Shown here: positions 46,813 through 59,252 of the stretch, piece after piece
Layout of the letters: each line of letters starts with the position of its first letter
How positions within the stretch are numbered: position 1 is the stretch's first letter
NCBI GenBank assembly: GCA_020310875.1
Contig: CM035416.1
Location: forward strand, 79,569,778 to 79,633,777
Source of the DNA: Ceratopteris richardii
Taxonomy: Eukaryota; Streptophyta; Polypodiopsida; Polypodiales; Pteridaceae
Length of the DNA: 64,000 bases
Direction: 5' to 3'
Translations under genes and position numbers: made by a program
The notes under the pieces: model-generated
Told to the model about the DNA's origin: nothing
The model's database searches: none
Seen by the model: the letters and a program-made list of their open reading frames with translations, nothing else

Positions 46813-48264
46813 CTAAGCATCAGGAAGGTCATCTAATACTCCTTCAGGGGACTCTCTTGAAGTTATTCTAGAGAGGTGATCTGCAATAAGGTGCATCCTA
46901 CCTTTCCTAACCACAACTTCGAAGTCATATTCCATTAGTAAGAGAAACCATCTTACTAATCTCCCAGTATTGCAAGGTTTGTTCACTAGATATAATGGTG
47001 CTTGATGGTTTGTAAAAATTTAAAATAATTAATTGTCTATTGGCATAAGCAATGGGAAGCTCCAAATTACCTTGACTAGTAGGTTGTACTAGTACACACC
47101 CAATAACATGATTCGATCCATCCACATGAACATGGAATGGCTTGTTCCAAACGGGTGTAGTCAAGATTGGTGTTCAACACAATCGTTGCTTAAGGTCATT
47201 AAAGGAGTTTTCACATTCTTCTGTCCACTCAAAGTTGGTCAACAGAGAGTATAGAAGCTTCGCAATGATCACTTACATATGAATGAATCGTCGATAATAG
47301 CCGTAATGCACCATGAAAGCTTGTACTTCCTTCACATTCTTTGGCCTAGGTAGCTCTGTAACAGCTCTAACTTTATCCTCATCAGTTGATATTCCATTCT
47401 TTGACACTGTGTCCTAGAATCTTGTCTTGCTTGACCATGAAAACACACTTTTTTGGGTTCAGGCAAACCTCATATTCTCTACATTTATCAAAGATTTTCC
47501 TTAGCTTAGGTATATGTGTTTGTCTAATGTTGGAATGAGCACAGAAATCATCCACATAGACTTCCAAGTTTTTACACAAGAACTCTTTAAAGACATGACA
47601 CATGAGCCTCTAAAAGGTAGTGAGTGCATTGGTAAGACCAAATGGCATTAGCCGAAAAGCGAATATGCCCCACTCTGTGGCAAAAGCCGTCTTATGCTGG
47701 TCTTTTGGGGTGATGGCCGCTTGATTGTAGCCAGAGAATCCATCAAGGAAGTTGTATACTTCCTTGCCTGCAACTCTTTCCAATAGATGCTAGCAGATAA
47801 ATGTCTCTAATAGTGGCTATGTTAACCTTCTTCAAGTTAATGCATACATGTAACTTTCCATTCTTCTTGGGCACCACTACAATGGGGGACACCCATTCAG
47901 TGTGCTCAATTTTATAGATAAATCTGGCTTCTACCAATCGATCTATCTCCTCCTCGATCTTGGGAGCATAATTATCATTATATGTGTATGGCTTCTGCTT
48001 GGAGGGTTTGGCTTTTGAGGTCATGGGAATTGTATGTGAGCATACTTCAAGGGCTACATCTTTCAGGTCTTTATAAATCCATGCAAACAAATCTCTATAC
48101 TCTCTTAATAAATCAATCAACTCCTTCTCCTCTTCCTCAATCAGGTCTTGTCCTATGTACGTGCATCGTTCTTCACCTTCTTCTATGGTCACAATAATAT
48201 TTTTAGTTGTTTCTTTGTCATCATAGGCCACTCCTGTGAGTGCTCGTTCGGGCATTCTCATCAT
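46813..48264 (-). pseudogene. G3 reverse transcriptase and internally deleted RNase H
   Basis: Frame 48264-47743 reads ERCTYIGQDL, then KPSKQKPYTYN, GFIYKIEHTEWVSPIVVVPKK and KVNIATIRD. The RT active site is near 47555-47570 (LEVYVDDFCAHS). RNase H begins FHVHVDGSNHVIGCVL (47164-46925) but jumps from the AYANRQL block to the FTNHQAPLYLVNKP-like block, so about 35 codons carrying part of the catalytic centre are missing near 47030. Two short frameshifts lie near 47400-47600. Confidence 0.87.
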
Positions 48265-49260
48265 GAATTTCCTATCTTCTACCTCATGCTTCTTAAAATT
48301 TTCAAGGACCTCAAATAAAGATTCTTCCTCTTCTTGTCGGAGTTCTCTCTTCTTTCTTTTCTTGCCTTCACTCTTGGTGGTTACCTATGTGGTTAACCTC
48401 ACATCATTGGTAAGCTCTTGTCGTCCTTGAGGGTGGGCCTCTACTACATACAGGAATTCCTCTTTTGAAGGTCAAAATGGATACATAATAATTGAGTCTA
48501 GGTCTAAGTCACTTGTGTGTTCAAGTTCTTCCATGATAGGCTCACATTCTTTGATAACAGAATCACACATGATTGGTTCTATGGTGAAAATTGAAATATC
48601 ATAGCCGTCTTCATCACAGTGGGATGTCAATTGTTCGTCATTGATATCTACCTCCATTGTGGCCAAGATTTTTGCCCAACCATGAGGTTCAAACTCTTCA
48701 TCTAGAAATACTATAAGTGCATAGGCTGGGTACTTGAATTGATCTATAAGTTTCCTTTGCACCTAGGTCTCTCTAGCATTTTCTCTTTTCTCTTCCTTGA
48801 CTACAACTTTGCACATCCATAAGTGAGTGTCTTTATGCATCCATGAGGAACGTGAACCTATGGAATGCACTAACTCTATATCTTCAATGGCTCTATGAAT
48901 GGGATTCCGTTATATAGGGGACACATATCTATGAGAGTAGTCCTTGAGATTGAATTTAGTTTTCACACCTAAGTGTTGCAGATACAAGGAATTGGTTGCC
49001 CAATCTTGTACCACTTGCAATTGTTCCCTGTTCGATGTGATCCTACTTGGGAATGGGTTTTTCCTACTTCACACACTTATGTGTTTCCATAATTCTAGCT
49101 TTACCTTGAGTAGCTCCTCTAAGGTGAGATTGCACTACTCTTTAGTATTCTTCACTAGCTTGGTGTTTCTAGGCAAGATAGATTCTTCGTTTCTTACCAT
49201 GATTGTGGGTGCTCTCATACATGTGGACTTTGCTTCCCATAGACCTATGAAATGAGGCAA
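48265..49260 (-). pseudogene. G3 pre-RT protease end and acidic linker
   Basis: QLQVVQDWATNSLYLQHLGV near 49020-48960 corresponds to the protease C-terminal block of G2, but the ILGRPFL motif itself is degraded. Then an HKDTHLWMCKVV block, EEFEPHG (about 48690), and the acidic linker (48762-48472, 48460-48265). No catalytic D-T/S-G was found between Gag and RT. Confidence 0.7.
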
Positions 49261-49263
49261 TTC

Positions 49264-51990
49264 TTATAGGGAATTAGACTCGAAGTCTAACCATTCACTA
49301 GACTGGGTATCCTCTTGTTCTCCATAAATAGAAGGAATATCTTGTGGAAATTGATCATGTAGGTCATCCATAATTTCAATGGGAGGAGGATTTTCACTTT
49401 CTTTTGCCCATTTCTCTTCTTGAATTTCTTGGAGAAATTCTTGTGAGTATTGAATTAGAGAAGCAAAGGTTCCTGACTCGGTGGAGTTGGGATCGTAAGC
49501 ATCCTTGGGAGGAAGGCTCATCCTTTCACTTCTGATGGCACTCACTTGTGATGTAGCTTGGCTTCCTAACTCACCTATCATCTTTTCCAATCTTTCTAAT
49601 AGCCCATCAAAGTGTAATTGCGTCTTGGTTGAGGTTGTGCACTTCAAGAGGTGATTGTCCTCAAACATGGTTTAAGCTAGTTCTACCATCTTTGCACAAA
49701 GCTTGGTTCACTCAATCTCTAGGTCAGCTTTGGGGTAACACTTTTCATGATCTATCATGTTTGGCCCTTCTTGGATTCTGGCATGATAAGCTTTAAGCAT
49801 CATGTCCTAAGTTCTCCGGAGTGGGATCTACTAAGACTGATCCTAATCTAGGTGGTGGATGGATTACATGAGGTTGATTATATAGGGATGGTGATGGTGC
49901 TGGTGGTGATTTGAGACGCATAGGTGCAGGTATAGGGCAATCACGAATGAAATGATCTCCATGGCATCTCTAGCATGGTCCTCTAGGTGTTGGGGGTCTT
50001 ATCTATCTAGGTTGGGGCCTAGAGTTAGGATTTGCATATATGACATTAGCATATTCTGGCTCCCAACTAGGTTCACTAGGATTTTTGTAAGGATAAATCT
50101 TGTTATGCTCTGGTGACTCCATATAGTAGGCTGATGGGCTATCATATGAGTCAATTAAAAATTGTGATTGTTCAGATCACTTTCTAAAATCAATGGTGAT
50201 GCTAGCACTAAGGCTCTCTTCAAATTTTCTTCAACAACTGCATACTTTACTGGGATCACATTGGCTAGAGGTGAAGGTTGTTGAACTAGCACTGGTTGAG
50301 GCCTTGGTTGAGCTTGATAGGATGGATGGTAAGGTTGTTGGGGCTTAACATAATGTTGTGGTGGGTACTGGTTCTGGTATCTCCCTTCTTGTGGATATGG
50401 CCGTAGATAACTTTGCCTAACCACTTTCTTATTATATGGGTAATCTTGTGCAGTGTAGTTAGTGTACCTCCTTTCTATGGTGCAGTAATGGTTGTTAGGG
50501 TTCATTTGAGGTTGATCCATGATTGGGCACACATTAGCCATGTGGTCTCCTCCACAAGTATAGCAATCATTTCATTGGGACATATCTAGGTATCTTCTTG
50601 CTAGAGACTCTTAACTTTTGAGCTACCTTTTCAACCGATTCCTCAATAGAGATAGATGGCTTGGAGGTGAGGCTAGTAGAACTATCTGAATCTTTATAAA
50701 TCTTTGTCAGCTCTAGTTCCTCTCCTAGATTATCCTCAATGTTTATGCACATGCATATGCATTGCTCTATGGTTCTCGGTTCCTTTAGATACACGTAGGA
50801 TCTCAATTTAGCACTCAGCAATCCATCTAGGAACAATGCACTTGTTTGGCTGGTGTGGGTAACTTTGGAATAGGGCATCTCTCTAAGTATTGTCTAAACC
50901 GCCTTCCTACAAGTCGAATTGTTTCCTAAGGTGTTTGTTTGGAGCTATGTATCAGAGACGAGGTGTTATCTCTGATGCCACTCTTAGAGAATCCTATGAT
51001 GAAGGCTTCCAACAATTGGTCAATGTTTTTAATTTCCTCCGTTGAAGTGGTTGGAACCAAGTCAAAGCAGTGTGCTTGAGTGTTAGGCCAAAAGCATTGT
51101 ATTGAGTGAACAAGTCTTCAACTTGTTCAACTTAAAAACTTGCTTAAACTCTACTACATGATAGTATGGGTCTCCTATGCCATCAAACAAATTCTTCATG
51201 GACTTAACCAACTGTGTAGGCCTCAAGATCCTAGAGTGTTCTCTAGGCCTTGGGAAAGGGAATTTGCGTGTATTTCTTTGATTCATTGGGCCTCTATGCC
51301 TCTCATTTTCCATTCTATCCAATTATGTTCTCGTTCTTTCTCTTCCTGTTGGGTTAGCAAAGCTTACCTCGAGTCTATCTCTACTCCTGTTCCTCTGAGT
51401 TCCATGAGCTTGGGATGTTCTAGCTCCTTGGTGACCATTAGAGACATTGGACCTTCGTTGGGGAAAAACAAATTCACCCTTCCAAGTGTATGCATGCCAA
51501 CCATGCTCTAATACCACAAACACTCTCTCTAAGGTGTTGTCTAAGTATACCACCTTTCTTGATGTATCAGGATCTTTAAAGTCATATATGGTGATTGTCC
51601 CAATTTCATTAGGTTGGTCCAGTTTATACCTCCAGATTGTACCTCCAGAATGCCCCGTCTATTTCTCTATTCAAGAATAGTTCTATGCTCTTATTATCAT
51701 GGGAAATCCACTCTAGAGTAATAATTCTCATCAAGATAGACTTGCCTCGAGGAGTCTTGGATTCTCGTCCTAGGTCTCCTTGTTCTAGGTCTCTTGTTTC
51801 ATTCTCACGAATGACATTTCCAAACTCATTTGTCATGTCTAGTCAGCTAATAACCACATACATGGTTCCTTGCTTATCAATATACGAGCCCTCTTTGAAT
51901 TTGACCACTTGGTGTTCAAGTCCGAAGGATTGATCCGAATTTTTGAGTTGGACAATTGACTACCTCATACCATCCTCATAGATACATGCA
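49264..51990 (-). pseudogene. G3 Gag
   Basis: Decayed minus-strand Gag. The N-terminal region is at 51990-51560. Capsid-like readings follow (LEHGWHAYTWKGEFVF at about 51500; LFDGIGDPYYHVVEFKQVF at 51200; LFLDGLLSAKLRSYV at 50840). There is a Gln/Pro/Tyr-rich stretch (50541-50155), two CX2CX3HX4C knuckles (CYTCGGDHMANVC near 50550 and CxRCHGDHFIRDC near 49960), and a C-terminal acidic part (49668-49264). The three-residue spacing of the knuckles differs from the usual CX2CX4HX4C. Multiple stops and frameshifts. Confidence 0.78.
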
Positions 51991-53190
51991 TCTAATTAGT
52001 TGATCCTAATATATTTCAATTGCGTCTTATAGGGACCTTCTCATGTCTATAAATAGGTTGTGCTTGCACTGCCTACCATTCGTTCCATGTATCTCTCAAT
52101 CACTCATTTCTAAACTAAGTATATAGGGATAATCACTAAGCTACAGGATAATCACTAAGCTACGGGATAATCACTAAGCTGCTAGACCCACGACCTAGTT
52201 GTATGGTTGATACTAGCCTCAGATGATCATATACTTTGTCGACCTCTCCCTAGGTTTCTACTTGATCTAAGGTTCATATGCCCAACTCATTATCCCGACT
52301 CTTGTACAACCATGTTGCTTATTCCTTGATATCAGTTACTTGTTCTTTTTAATATCTTTAATATGTATTTCCTTTTCTTAGAACATGCATCATAAGGAGC
52401 ACTTAAGTTCGTTATACTTGATGTTCTTCATCCAATCAGGTTAAACTCTTTGCCCTTAAGTTGTCCCTTGACTACAATTATCCTATTCTTAAACTTGAGA
52501 ATTTAAAGGCTCTTAGAACTTAAGTGTTCCTAACATGCTCTAATCAATCAAAACCACTACTCGCACTTAGCATATGCTAGGAATTGACAGAGGGGGTTGA
52601 GAGATCTTCCAACCTCAAGTCGCTTCTCCTTGTTTGCCCTCGTATGCCCAAGATGCGCATTCCCAAGCATGCACACACTAGCACCTTGCTTTGGTCTCTC
52701 CAAAGCTAAGCTCAAGATTTTAACTTCAAATGATAGACAATTTGATTCAGATATTTTCAAGGACCCCTTTTTTACCCCTTTGTATTGCACAAAAATTCTC
52801 TAGAGCTCCCTAGGTTTCCTAGTCCCACTTGAGGGTCAACTTCAAATTACCCTATCTAAAAATCAACACATTATTTTTAAGAAAAACAATCAAGGCTATG
52901 TGGGATTCAAAATGAGCTTTCCAATGCACTCTAGAGCTTAAAAAATAGATTTCATATGAAAACGTTATGTTGGTTCAGGTATTGTCGCGATACACAAAAA
53001 AATGCAAATTTGTGTGATGTTTCTAGTGATTTGGAATGCTCTAGTGGTGCAATTTATCATGGCATGCATGAAAGTACAAAATACAAACTTTCTCTGTCTA
53101 TTGTCTCGAGACTTGTGCACAGGTCTGTCATACCTATGCAAGCTGCTTGAGATGATGGTACTACTGAAACCTATAAGAAATGCTCACAAA
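51991..53190 (-). other. Leader region of G3 (left of the copia insertion)
   Basis: Non-coding sequence between Gag and copia C3. It contains the 19-bp triple repeat at 52126-52183. No other feature could be read; short frames such as 52557-52790 are without motifs. Confidence 0.5.
52126..52183. repeat. 19-bp tandem repeat, three copies
   Basis: GGATAATCACTAAGCTAC is repeated three times with one or two substitutions, in the G3 leader. Confidence 0.92.
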
Positions 53191-53419
53191 TGTTGATATA
53201 TTTAGGTAGTGATGTGTGTGAACACTCTACGACCATCGGGGTACTTTTTTCCCTCTTTAGGAGGTTCTTTTCCCCCGACTTGTATATACGCCTATTACCC
53301 TAACGGGCTACTTATCTTTGTACATTCTAGTGGTTATACATCTAGTAGTGTGTTGTGCGCCAAGCTTCTTCTTCTTCCTTGTGTTGTTCCTGTGCTTCCG
53401 CATACATCTAACTCCACCA
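53191..53419 (+). repeat. 5' LTR of copia C3
   Basis: Starts TGTTGATATATTTAGG and ends CTCCACCA. The primer site just after (TCATATCACAAC near 53422) is a degraded form of the tRNA-iMet site intact in C1. Confidence 0.9.
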
Positions 53420-53774
53420 ATTCATATCACAACAGGTCGCCGCTTCATCTAGGGCATCGTCAACACCCCTACGATCAAAGACCCAAAATCCCACGACATT
53501 TGGTACGCATACTTAGGGTGATTAGGAGATCAAAACATCTTTGCTTTGTGGCACCAAAATTGTGATCTAAGCTTGTTTTCGCCTCTAAACGCACTATCGT
53601 AACACTTGTGCAAGATATTTCATCTTTTGTTGCCAAAAATATATACCAGTTTTGGTTCGCTAGTATAAGCATCTCGAAGTCTCATAAAGGTTTAGCAGAA
53701 CTCGTCAAGGTACTTCTGTTCAACTTTTTCAGATATAGTTATTTTTTTGCATCAGGGTATTTTAGTCAGTGGCC

Positions 53775-54830
53775 ATGGCTCAAAGCAATGATGTACTTTC
53801 GTATGTTGGTTGTTGAAGATAAGTTGGATGAATTACCCATTGTGGGTTTATATGATGCAACATGTATTGGTTGTAAAAGGACTATGGAACATTATGTAGG
53901 GTGTTGAAAAACGTCCTATTATACCTACAAATAGAAGTATTGAAGTTGATGCAGATGGCATTGAAGATGTTGATACTCTTCACATTCCTATTCATGCTGC
54001 GATTTTTTATGCACCTACTGCAGAGCGAATTTGTTGGGATGGCAGAGATGCTCAAGCACATGCATTGATAGCCTTGTCTGTCAAACATGCCATTATTCCT
54101 CATATTCGCTCTTGCAAACCAGCTGAGGATGCTTGGGATACACTTACCACATTGTACCAATTTACGAATGAGGCTCGTGTTGCTTACCTCCAAAAACAGT
54201 TAGAGAGTAAGCATATGAATGAAGGTGATTCTATGGACAGTTTTCTAGCAAAGATCAAAGACTTGAAGGAACAGTTTATTTCTGCTCATGAAGTTATACC
54301 AGATAGCTCACTTGTGTAGACCGTTCTGAATGGTCTTCTTGATTCATATCAGAGTTTTGCTTCTACTCTTTGTTTGATGATGAAAGGCAATCCAAATGCC
54401 TTATCATTTGAGGAGTTATTTTTTGTTATGTTGCAGGAAGATCAGTCTAGGCAGAACAGGTTTATTATGTGTGTTGCATATCAAGCTTTCCTAGCTAGGC
54501 AGAAGGACAAAGGTAAATGGAGTTCATCTACTAGTAAGCAGAAATTTGCAAATGCTGCACATTCGAAGAAGGAAGACAAAGATGAGAAGAAATCAAAAAA
54601 ACAAAAATTGTTTTGCAAATACTCTAAAGCAAATGATCATGTCATTAAGAGCTATCCGAAATTGGCTGCTAAAGAGGCAAAGAAAAAAGAGGTTGGAATG
54701 GTTGTGGCAGAGGCCTCTACATCGAAAATAGAGTCTGTTAATCTTGTGCAGAATGAAGAATGGGCATTTACTATTGTTTGTAGTTTGGATCCATCTTCTC
54801 TTGAGCAATGTATGTCTGAAGTAGACTTAG
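53775..54830 (+). pseudogene. Copia C3 gag
   Basis: From an ATG at 53775, with early frame breaks, through FVGMAEMLKHMH-like sequence, then the open parts 54065-54319 and 54374 onward. AWDTLTTLYQ, NEGDSMDSFLAKIKDL and the lysine-rich region match C1. The knuckle reads CKYSKANDHVIKSYP: two zinc ligands are replaced (Cys to Ser, Cys to Tyr). A TAG at about 54317 replaces the CAG of C1. The capsid-like fold is UBN2-type Gag. Confidence 0.88.
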
Positions 54831-56100
54831 ATGTTTGGTATTTTGATAGTGGGACAACCAAACATATTACCTCGCGGCGTAGTTTGTTCACTTCACTTGA
54901 GCCTGTCCCTATAGGGAATACTGTCACATGCACCAACAACTCCTCTTATCCTACCATGGGAGTTGGTAAGATCATTCTAACTACTAATGATGGTAGTTCT
55001 TTCACTTTGTCAGATGCTTTATTTGTGCGAAGGATCAAGGAGAATTTGTTATCAATTTCAGCTTTAGCCAAGATTGGCTTGGTTGTGAAATTTGTTGATG
55101 ACAGGTATACAATTCATGATCTATAAAATGATAATGTGATTATTGCTTCTGGCATTTTATGTTGTGGGTTGTATAAGCTCATAGACTATGAAAGATCTCT
55201 GAATGGTTCAGGATGTGCAGTACATGATTCTCAGACTATGTTAGATGCAAAGCTTTGGCATGCATGCTTTGGTCATCTGAATTTTGCTAGTTTGCTATAA
55301 CTACAGAAATCTGAAATGGTGTCCTCTTTACCCAAACTTGAGGCATCCGATAAACATGTATGTGAAGGTTATATTTTGGGGAAGATGCAACATTCCTCCT
55401 TCCCAAAAGATGGTTCAATTCGGGCTACTCAAAAATTGCAGCTTGTGCATAGTGATGTTTGTGGTCCTATGCAGACACCTTCTTTTGGGAACTATCTTTA
55501 CTTTATGACTTTCATTGATGATTTTCCTAGGCATGCATGGATATATCCATTGAAGGCAAAGTCTGAAGTGGTTATGTGCTTCAAACAGTTTTTGGTTTTG
55601 GCTGAAAATGTATTAGCATGTAAAATGGGCACCCTCCATTCTAATCGAGGGGGGGAATATATCTCTTCTACCTTTAATGCATTTTTGGTTGAAAATGGGA
55701 TGAAACATCAATGTACACTGTCGTATACACCTCAAAAGAATGGAGTTGCCAAATGGAGAACATGTCACGCATGGAGATGGCGAGGTGTATGGTCAAGAGT
55801 CAAGCTTTACCACATAGTTTTTGGCTTGAGGTTGTCATGAGTGTAGCATATGTACTTAATCGGTGTCCCACTAAAGCATTGTAGTCTATCACTCCATATG
55901 AGGCTTGGACAGTTCGCAAGCCATCGGTTGCTCATCTGCGTGTGTTTGGTTGTCTGGCATATGCATTAGTGCCTCGACAGCATCGCAGAAAATTGGATGA
56001 TAAAGCAGTAAAATGTATTTTTGTAGGGTACAGATCTGAAAGCAAAGGCTATCATCTGTATCACCCACAGACTATACACATTTTGGTTAGTTGTGATGTT
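54831..56100 (+). pseudogene. Copia C3 protease and integrase
   Basis: The protease has the catalytic D-S-G (WYFDSGTTKHITS near 54840). The frame stops at about 55125. The pre-integrase zinc region has lost a Cys (VCEGYILGK). In the integrase core the first acidic site is kept (HSDVCGP), but the second reads SNRGGEY (Asp to Asn) and the third NGVAKWRT (Glu to Lys). Both are single G-to-A type changes relative to C1. Stops near 55300, 55840 and 55884 also interrupt. The open frame 55316-55840 holds most of the core, and 55942 onward the end. Confidence 0.9.
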
Positions 56101-58035
56101 TTTGTGGAAGATGTTATTCAACCTTTACTTTCATGTACAAAGGAGACATCTGTTAGCTCCAAAGACATGTATCATACTTTGCTACCTCTTTTTATAGGTG
56201 GAGAGTCTAGTGTTGGTCCTAATAAGGTAACTTTTCAACCATTGCAGGTTTCATGTGATGATGCAAATCATTCTATTTCTTATGCAAATTTACATGATGC
56301 ACTTACTGATGAGAGAGCTGGTATTAAGGAGGCAAAAACTATGCCAAAATGGCTAGTACATACTTTGCATGACAGCAAATTAGATGCTCCTCTGTCATAT
56401 CTTACTCGTTCAAGCTCTCATAGTGCCTCTTTTGCATCAGATTGCTATGCTATGGCTGCATCTATTCTCTATGATGAGAGTGAGCATGTTTTGTTTGACG
56501 AAGCACGAAATTCTGAACATTGGATGGCTGCAATGCAATCTGAATATGATGTTACCATGAAAAATGGTACCTGGTCTTTATGCGACTTGCCTCCTAGCAA
56601 GAAGGCCATTGGCACTAAGTAGTTATACAAGCTGAAGCGTAAACCTGATGGAACATTTGACACGTATAAGGCTAGGCTTGTTGCAAAGGGTTATGCTCAA
56701 GATAGAGGCATTGATTTTGATGAGACCTTTGCTCCTACTTATCGAATGACTACTGTTCGTAGCATCTGTGCACTTGCAGCTCATCATGGTTGGAATGTAC
56801 ATCAATTGGACATTAAAATAGCATTTTCGAGTGGTGACTTTTGTGAAGAAGTGCATGTTTTTCAACCCCATGGCTTTGTGTAGAAAGGGCATGAAAACCA
56901 GGTGTGCAGGTTAAAGAAGCAATTATATGGTTTAAAGCAAGCACCGCGTGCTTGGTATGAAAAGATACATGCCTATCTGATTGCACATGGTTTTGAGAAC
57001 ACTCCAACTAAAAGCACATTATATGCTAAGCGTGCTAATGATGTGCTTCTGATCATTGTTGTGTACGTTAATGACATGCTGCTCACTGGTCCTATTGAGA
57101 TGCATATTGCTGATTTTAAGGCTGATTTGCATGCCTCATTTGAGATGTCTGATTTGGGACATTTGCATCATTATTTGGGCATTTCGTTTATGCAAGTTGA
57201 CGGTGGAATGGCTTTGTGTCAAATGAAATATATTGACACATTATTGTAGCATTTTGGCCTTGAAGACTTTAAGCCTATTGCAACCCCTATGGAGAAAGGT
57301 TTACGACTGAGTCTTCATGATGCTGGAGATGCATTTGATGTTATTCTCTATCAACAGGCTATTAGATGCTTGATTTACTTATGCATTACTCGGCTAGATA
57401 TTCAGTTTGTTGTCTCACAGATGACCAGGTTTGTGCATTGCCCAGGTGTCAAGCATTGGCAGGCGTTTAAGTGCATCTTTCACTACTTTAGTGGTATCTG
57501 GCTACTTGGGTTTTATCCCAAAGGGGGATCACTACCGCTAGATTTATCACTACCGCCAGATTTTCATGCTTTTTTTGGCTCTCACTGGGCTGGTTGTTAT
57601 GACGCTCATGTGTCCACTAGTGGCTTTCGCTTCATGCTTGGTAGTTCATGTATATCTTGGTTGAGCAAGAAGCAACCTACTGTGGCCACTTCGAATTGTG
57701 AGGCTGAGTATAGGGAAGCTTTCACAGTGACTGTTGAGTGTGTGTGGCTCAGATGCCTAATGGCTGATTTAGGTGTTGATCAGTCTTCTGCCACTAACAT
57801 CTTCACTGACAGTCAGAGCGCATTGGCAGTTGCGAGGAACCCTGTGTTCCATGCTCACACTAAGCACATTGAGGTGCATTATCGTTATGTTAGGGAGAGG
57901 TTCTCTGTTGGAGAGATCAGCTTGGCATATGTGCCCACGCAAGAGAACATTGCAGATCTTTTCATGAAGGCTCTGCCTAGGGAGAAGTTTGAAGCTTTCC
58001 GCAAAGCTTTGGGCTTACTTCCTTTTGTGGATTGA
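56101..58035 (+). pseudogene. Copia C3 reverse transcriptase and RNase H
   Basis: After a linker (56101-56450), RT starts at EHWMAAMQSEYDVTMKNGTW. A TAG at about 56620 replaces a Trp codon, and a further stop lies near 56881. LKKQLYGLKQAPRAWYEK is well kept, but the catalytic YVDD reads YVND (VVYVNDMLLTG, near 57065), so polymerase activity would be lost. RNase H (57289-58035, 248 codons, no stop) has SHWAGCYDAHVSTSG, ATSNCEAEYRE, TDSQSALAVARNPVFHAHTKHIEVHYRYVRE and DLFMKALP. A TAG at about 57247 separates it from RT. Confidence 0.92.
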
Positions 58036-58108
58036 TTCCACATAGTTTGGCATTTCATTATACATGAGTTCCAACTCCTTGTTCCCTGCATCACTCCCAA
58101 GGTAGATT

Positions 58109-58340
58109 TATTGATATATTTAGGTAGTCATGTGTGTGAACACTCTAGGACCACCGAGGCACCTTTTTTCCCTCTTTAGGAGGTTTTTTCCCCCTGGCTT
58201 TTATATACGCCTATTGCCTTAACTGGCTACTTATCTTTGTACATTCTAGTGGTAATACATTCAGCAATGTGTGGTGTGCTCCAAGCTTCTTCTTCTTCCT
58301 TGTACTATTCGCATGCTTCTGTAGAGGTCTAACTCCAACA
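58109..58340 (+). repeat. 3' LTR of copia C3
   Basis: A 232-bp copy of the 5' LTR starting TATTGATATATT (TG mutated to TA) and ending CTCCAACA. Confidence 0.9.
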
Positions 58341-58596
58341 AAAAACACACAAAAGCCGAATGCACAATAGCTCTCTCTCGAGCTCTCTCACAAGCCGAAT
58401 GAGGGGAATGAGGTGAGGAAGGGAATATGACCAAAAGACTGAAAATTCAGCAAAGATGGAGATGGAGGTGGGAGACTGTGAGGATGATGATGATGAAGAA
58501 GAAAGTAAGGAAAAATAGTGAAAAGTACAAAAATTACATATGACCCCAATCACAACTCTACCTCTTACCATCACATGCTTGTCCTCGAAGCTCTCT
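58341..58596 (-). other. Leader region of G3 (right of the copia insertion)
   Basis: Short purine-rich (plus-strand) non-coding stretch between C3 and the G3 primer site. A run of GATGATGATGATGAAGAAG near 58481-58505. No gene. Confidence 0.6.
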
Positions 58597-58615
58597 CCCT
58601 AGTAGCGGCATCAAA
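58597..58615 (-). promoter_or_regulatory. Primer binding site of G3 (tRNA-Asp-like)
   Basis: The minus strand reads TTTGATGCCGCTACTAGGG, five bases after the LTR end. It resembles the TTTGGCGCCGTTGCCGGGG-type site, complementary to aspartate tRNA, that is typical of Athila/Tat elements, with several substitutions. Confidence 0.7.
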
Positions 58616-58620
58616 TTTGG

Positions 58621-59252
58621 TGTCACTCTAGTACAAGGGTAAGTACCAATGTGAGAAGATCCTCCTCATAAATGTCAATCCATGGAGATGTGAGAACTGA
58701 TATGGTGACCACAAGCAAGTGAAGGCACAAGTGTGTGAGTGAGAAGCATACTAGCATGCACACACATACACACACATGCACACAAGGCAAGAATAAAGAG
58801 AGAAATAATGGATTGCTTTCAATTACATAAGATCTCACTTATAACAATTTTAATCTCTAAGAAGCTAACCTCAAAAATAAGCTCTCTACCTCTTTTTATA
58901 GTTTTATTACTAACTTTTGGCCATGTCCAGACCTAGTGTCCTAACCTAGTTAAAAATTAGGTTCCAAGGCTTATTTGAGGACTCAAACAGGATCTAAAAA
59001 TTATGAAAATTGATATGTAAGTACTTCTAATACTCCTCAAGCTTGAGGACTCCTCAGCTTGTACAAAATGAAGTTGAAACTATCAAAAATGATATTTACA
59101 ATGTTGGTGTAGTGATGAAAATCACTTTTGGTTGAAAATAATTTATGAAAAAAAGAGTAGGCCTATTCTTTGCCGAATCTGCATAATATTTCCATCTCCT
59201 TGCTTCTTCTAACTCTTTCCTTTGGCTTTCTTTTCTGGTGCCCCTTGTAACA
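58621..59252 (-). repeat. 5' LTR of G3
   Basis: 632 bp, TGTCACTCTAG to CCTTGTAACA on the plus strand; followed by AGGTG. A (CA)n stretch lies near 58755-58780 and a TTTTTATAGTTTT motif near 58892. Confidence 0.9.

Larger units (their letters stand above)
53191..58340 (+). mobile_element. Ty1/copia element C3 inserted in the G3 leader (same family as C1)
   Basis: LTRs at 53191-53419 (229 bp) and 58109-58340 (232 bp) enclose gag, protease, integrase, RT and RNase H in copia order. The LTRs differ at about 30 sites, far more than those of C1. Flanks ACAAA and AAAAA may be a decayed 5-bp duplication. Unlike C1 it keeps the RT-RNase H half, and its gag is uninterrupted, showing the empty chromovirus site. 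Stops and substitutions at catalytic sites make it dead. Confidence 0.93.
38958..59252 (-). mobile_element. Full-length Tat/Athila-like Ty3/gypsy element G3 inserted in G4, containing copia C3
   Basis: Both LTRs are present (613 bp at 38958-39570, 632 bp at 58621-59252). The flanking 5-bp duplication AGGTG is perfect (38953-38957 and 59253-59257). A tRNA-Asp-like primer site lies next to the 5' LTR and a polypurine tract next to the 3' LTR. Between them, on the minus strand: leader, Gag, protease half, RT, RNase H, integrase, post-integrase retropepsin, and a long extra reading region. Without the 5.15-kb copia it is about 15.1 kb, within the size range of large Tat elements. All coding parts are broken. 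The LTRs differ by many substitutions and short indels, so it is older than C3. Confidence 0.9.

Noticed and set aside
51505..51516. TGGTATTAGAGC on the minus strand, resembling a tRNA-iMet primer site
   Set aside because: It lies within the Gag reading of G3 (VVLEHGW region), and the sequence beyond it does not match the G3 LTRs. The true primer site is at 58597-58615.
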